NCBI GenBank assembly: GCA_003560215.1
Contig: PWIY01000065.1
Coordinates: 1-13,302 of the forward strand
Length of the DNA: 13,302 bases
Reading direction: 5' to 3'
Source: Bacteroidales bacterium
GTDB lineage: Bacteria; Bacteroidota; Bacteroidia; Bacteroidales; UBA7960
Numbering within the stretch: the stretch's first letter is position 1; each line of letters begins with the position of its first letter. Of the stretch, positions 12,250 through 13,302 are shown one piece after another. Below the pieces are notes generated by a model that was given only the letters and a program-made list of their open reading frames with translations, did not search any database and was not told where the DNA came from. The translations under genes and the position numbers were made by a program.

Positions 12250-13302
12250 ATGACCCCAATTGGTGATCCTTTTTTCGAATTTGCAGCCATCCTCGGGATA
12301 GCTGCAGTTCTGGGCCTTATGGGCAGGTTTCTTCGTCAGCCGCTGATCGTTTCCTTCATTGCGGTGGGGCTGCTGGTTGGCCCTTACGGACTCGATCTGC
12401 TGGAATCATTTGACAAGGTGGAGCTGCTTTCTGAAATGGGGATTGCACTGCTGCTGTTTGCTGTGGGGTTAAAGCTGGATGTCACACTGATCCAGTCTAC
12501 CGGGAAGGTGGCTTTGTTTTCAGGATTGGGCCAGGTCACCTTTACTTCTGTGTTCGGGTATTTCATTTGCATTGCCCTGGGCTTAGACCCCATTCCAAGC
12601 CTTTACATTGCCGTTGCCCTTACGTTTTCCTCCACCATTATTATCGTAAAGCTTCTTTCCGATAAAAAAGAGATACAATCCCTGCACGGACAAATATCCA
12701 TTGGGTTTCTGATTGTCCAGGACATTGTGGTGATCATCGCAATGATTGTACTCTCGGCCATGGGTACTCCGACCGACTATACCGTATGGGAAGAAATGCT
12801 GATTGTTTTTGCCAGGGGAATCGGACTGTTGATTTTTGTGTTGCTGCTGATGCGTTTTGTGCTGAACAGAATTACCAGTTTAATGGCCCGTACCCCTGAG
12901 TTGCTCATCCTCTTTGCCATCACCTGGGCCATTGCACTGGCCGCATTCAGCGACTTCCTGGGTTTCAGCAAAGAGGTCGGGGCTTTCATGGGTGGTATTT
13001 CCCTGTCTGCCACCCCATACAGGGAGGTGATTTCCGGAAGGCTGAACTCCCTGCGTGATTTTTTGCTGCTGTTCTTTTTTATCCATCTGGGAAGCCAGGT
13101 CAACATCCCCCTGCTTGGTCAGCAGCTATTCCCCGCATTGATCCTTTCCTTGTTTGTGCTCATCGGGAACCCCATCATTGTAATGACCATTTTGGGATTG
13201 ATGGGGTACCGGAAAAGAACGGGATTTCTGGCAGGGCTTAATGTGGCGCAGATTTCCGAATTTTCCCTGATATTGGCAGCCCTGGGTCTGAGCCTCGGGC
13301 AG
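12250..13302 (+). CDS. CPA2 family cation:proton antiporter (KefB/KefC-like), N-terminal part
   Basis: An open frame from the ATG at 12250 runs through the window end (351 codons, no stop), so the gene is truncated by the window. It is strongly hydrophobic, with about ten membrane segments visible. Family motifs are SEMGIALLLFAVGL (61-74), the ion-site QD in IVQDIVVI (155-162), the GAFMGGISLSATPYREVI segment (244-261), SLRDFLLLFFFIHLG (267-281) and AQISEFSLILA (333-343). These identify a sodium or potassium/proton exchanger of the CPA2 type in the inner membrane. Whether it has a C-terminal RCK/TrkA-N nucleotide-binding domain cannot be seen here. It has no Shine-Dalgarno or separate promoter and is probably cotranscribed with the phosphatase gene. 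The cation specificity is unknown. Confidence 0.9.
   Translation, partial: MTPIGDPFFEFAAILGIAAVLGLMGRFLRQPLIVSFIAVGLLVGPYGLDLLESFDKVELLSEMGIALLLFAVGLKLDVTLIQSTGKVALFSGLGQVTFTSVFGYFICIALGLDPIPSLYIAVALTFSSTIIIVKLLSDKKEIQSLHGQISIGFLIVQDIVVIIAMIVLSAMGTPTDYTVWEEMLIVFARGIGLLIFVLLLMRFVLNRITSLMARTPELLILFAITWAIALAAFSDFLGFSKEVGAFMGGISLSATPYREVISGRLNSLRDFLLLFFFIHLGSQVNIPLLGQQLFPALILSLFVLIGNPIIVMTILGLMGYRKRTGFLAGLNVAQISEFSLILAALGLSLGQ

Overview
The window looks like chromosomal DNA of a Bacteroidota bacterium, probably a fermentative or anaerobic member of the Bacteroidales/Marinilabiliales side. The evidence is several exact matches to the phylum's unusual promoter -7 element TAnnTTTG (651-658, 4879-4886 on the minus strand, 8115-8122, 9802-9809 on the minus strand, 9929-9936). 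Most start codons also lack a Shine-Dalgarno sequence, and the gene families are typical (BlaI/M56 pair, MtaB, TrpB2). The order-level placement is inference. No phage, IS, CRISPR, rRNA or tRNA signal was found.

Layout. 1-123: hairpin-rich non-coding DNA behind the stop of a YjbQ-family gene (124-534, minus). 535-852: a Bacteroidota promoter carrying two identical dyads, then a structured leader. 853-2924: a BlaI-type repressor overlapping by ATGA with an M56 (BlaR1-type) membrane protease whose C-terminus is a threefold 27-residue coiled-coil repeat, not a beta-lactam sensor. 2925-3269: a 22-bp tandem array and a shared terminator. 3270-4631 (minus): a TrpB2-type tryptophan synthase beta chain. 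Its 5' leader holds an unannotated 23-codon ORF with Trp codons at positions 12, 14 and 15, just behind a good promoter; this is a candidate trp attenuation leader peptide and the most interesting item here. 4887-5197: spacer, an arcB terminator and a 16-bp tandem array. 5198-7933 (minus strand, transcribed right to left): a Cys-less NlpE-like lipoprotein, carbamate kinase and catabolic-type ornithine carbamoyltransferase, with repeat arrays between the last two. 8176-9144 (plus): an orphan WtpA-type tungstate/molybdate binding lipoprotein. 9186-9755 (minus): a predicted outer-membrane barrel protein. 9956-11248 (plus): the tRNA methylthiotransferase MtaB. 11413-12225 and 12250 to the window end (plus): an inositol-monophosphatase family enzyme and a CPA2 antiporter, separated by a 22-bp direct duplication that copies the end of the first gene.

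How the parts work together. The ArcC/ArcB pair can turn citrulline plus phosphate into ornithine, CO2, ammonia and ATP, but no arginine deiminase is present here. The BlaI/M56 pair forms a self-contained sensor-repressor circuit with no visible target beyond its own promoter. The remaining genes look like independent core functions. A recurring property is that short tandem repeats or mini-hairpins sit close to the 3' ends of genes (yjbQ, M56, arcC, arcB, suhB-like).
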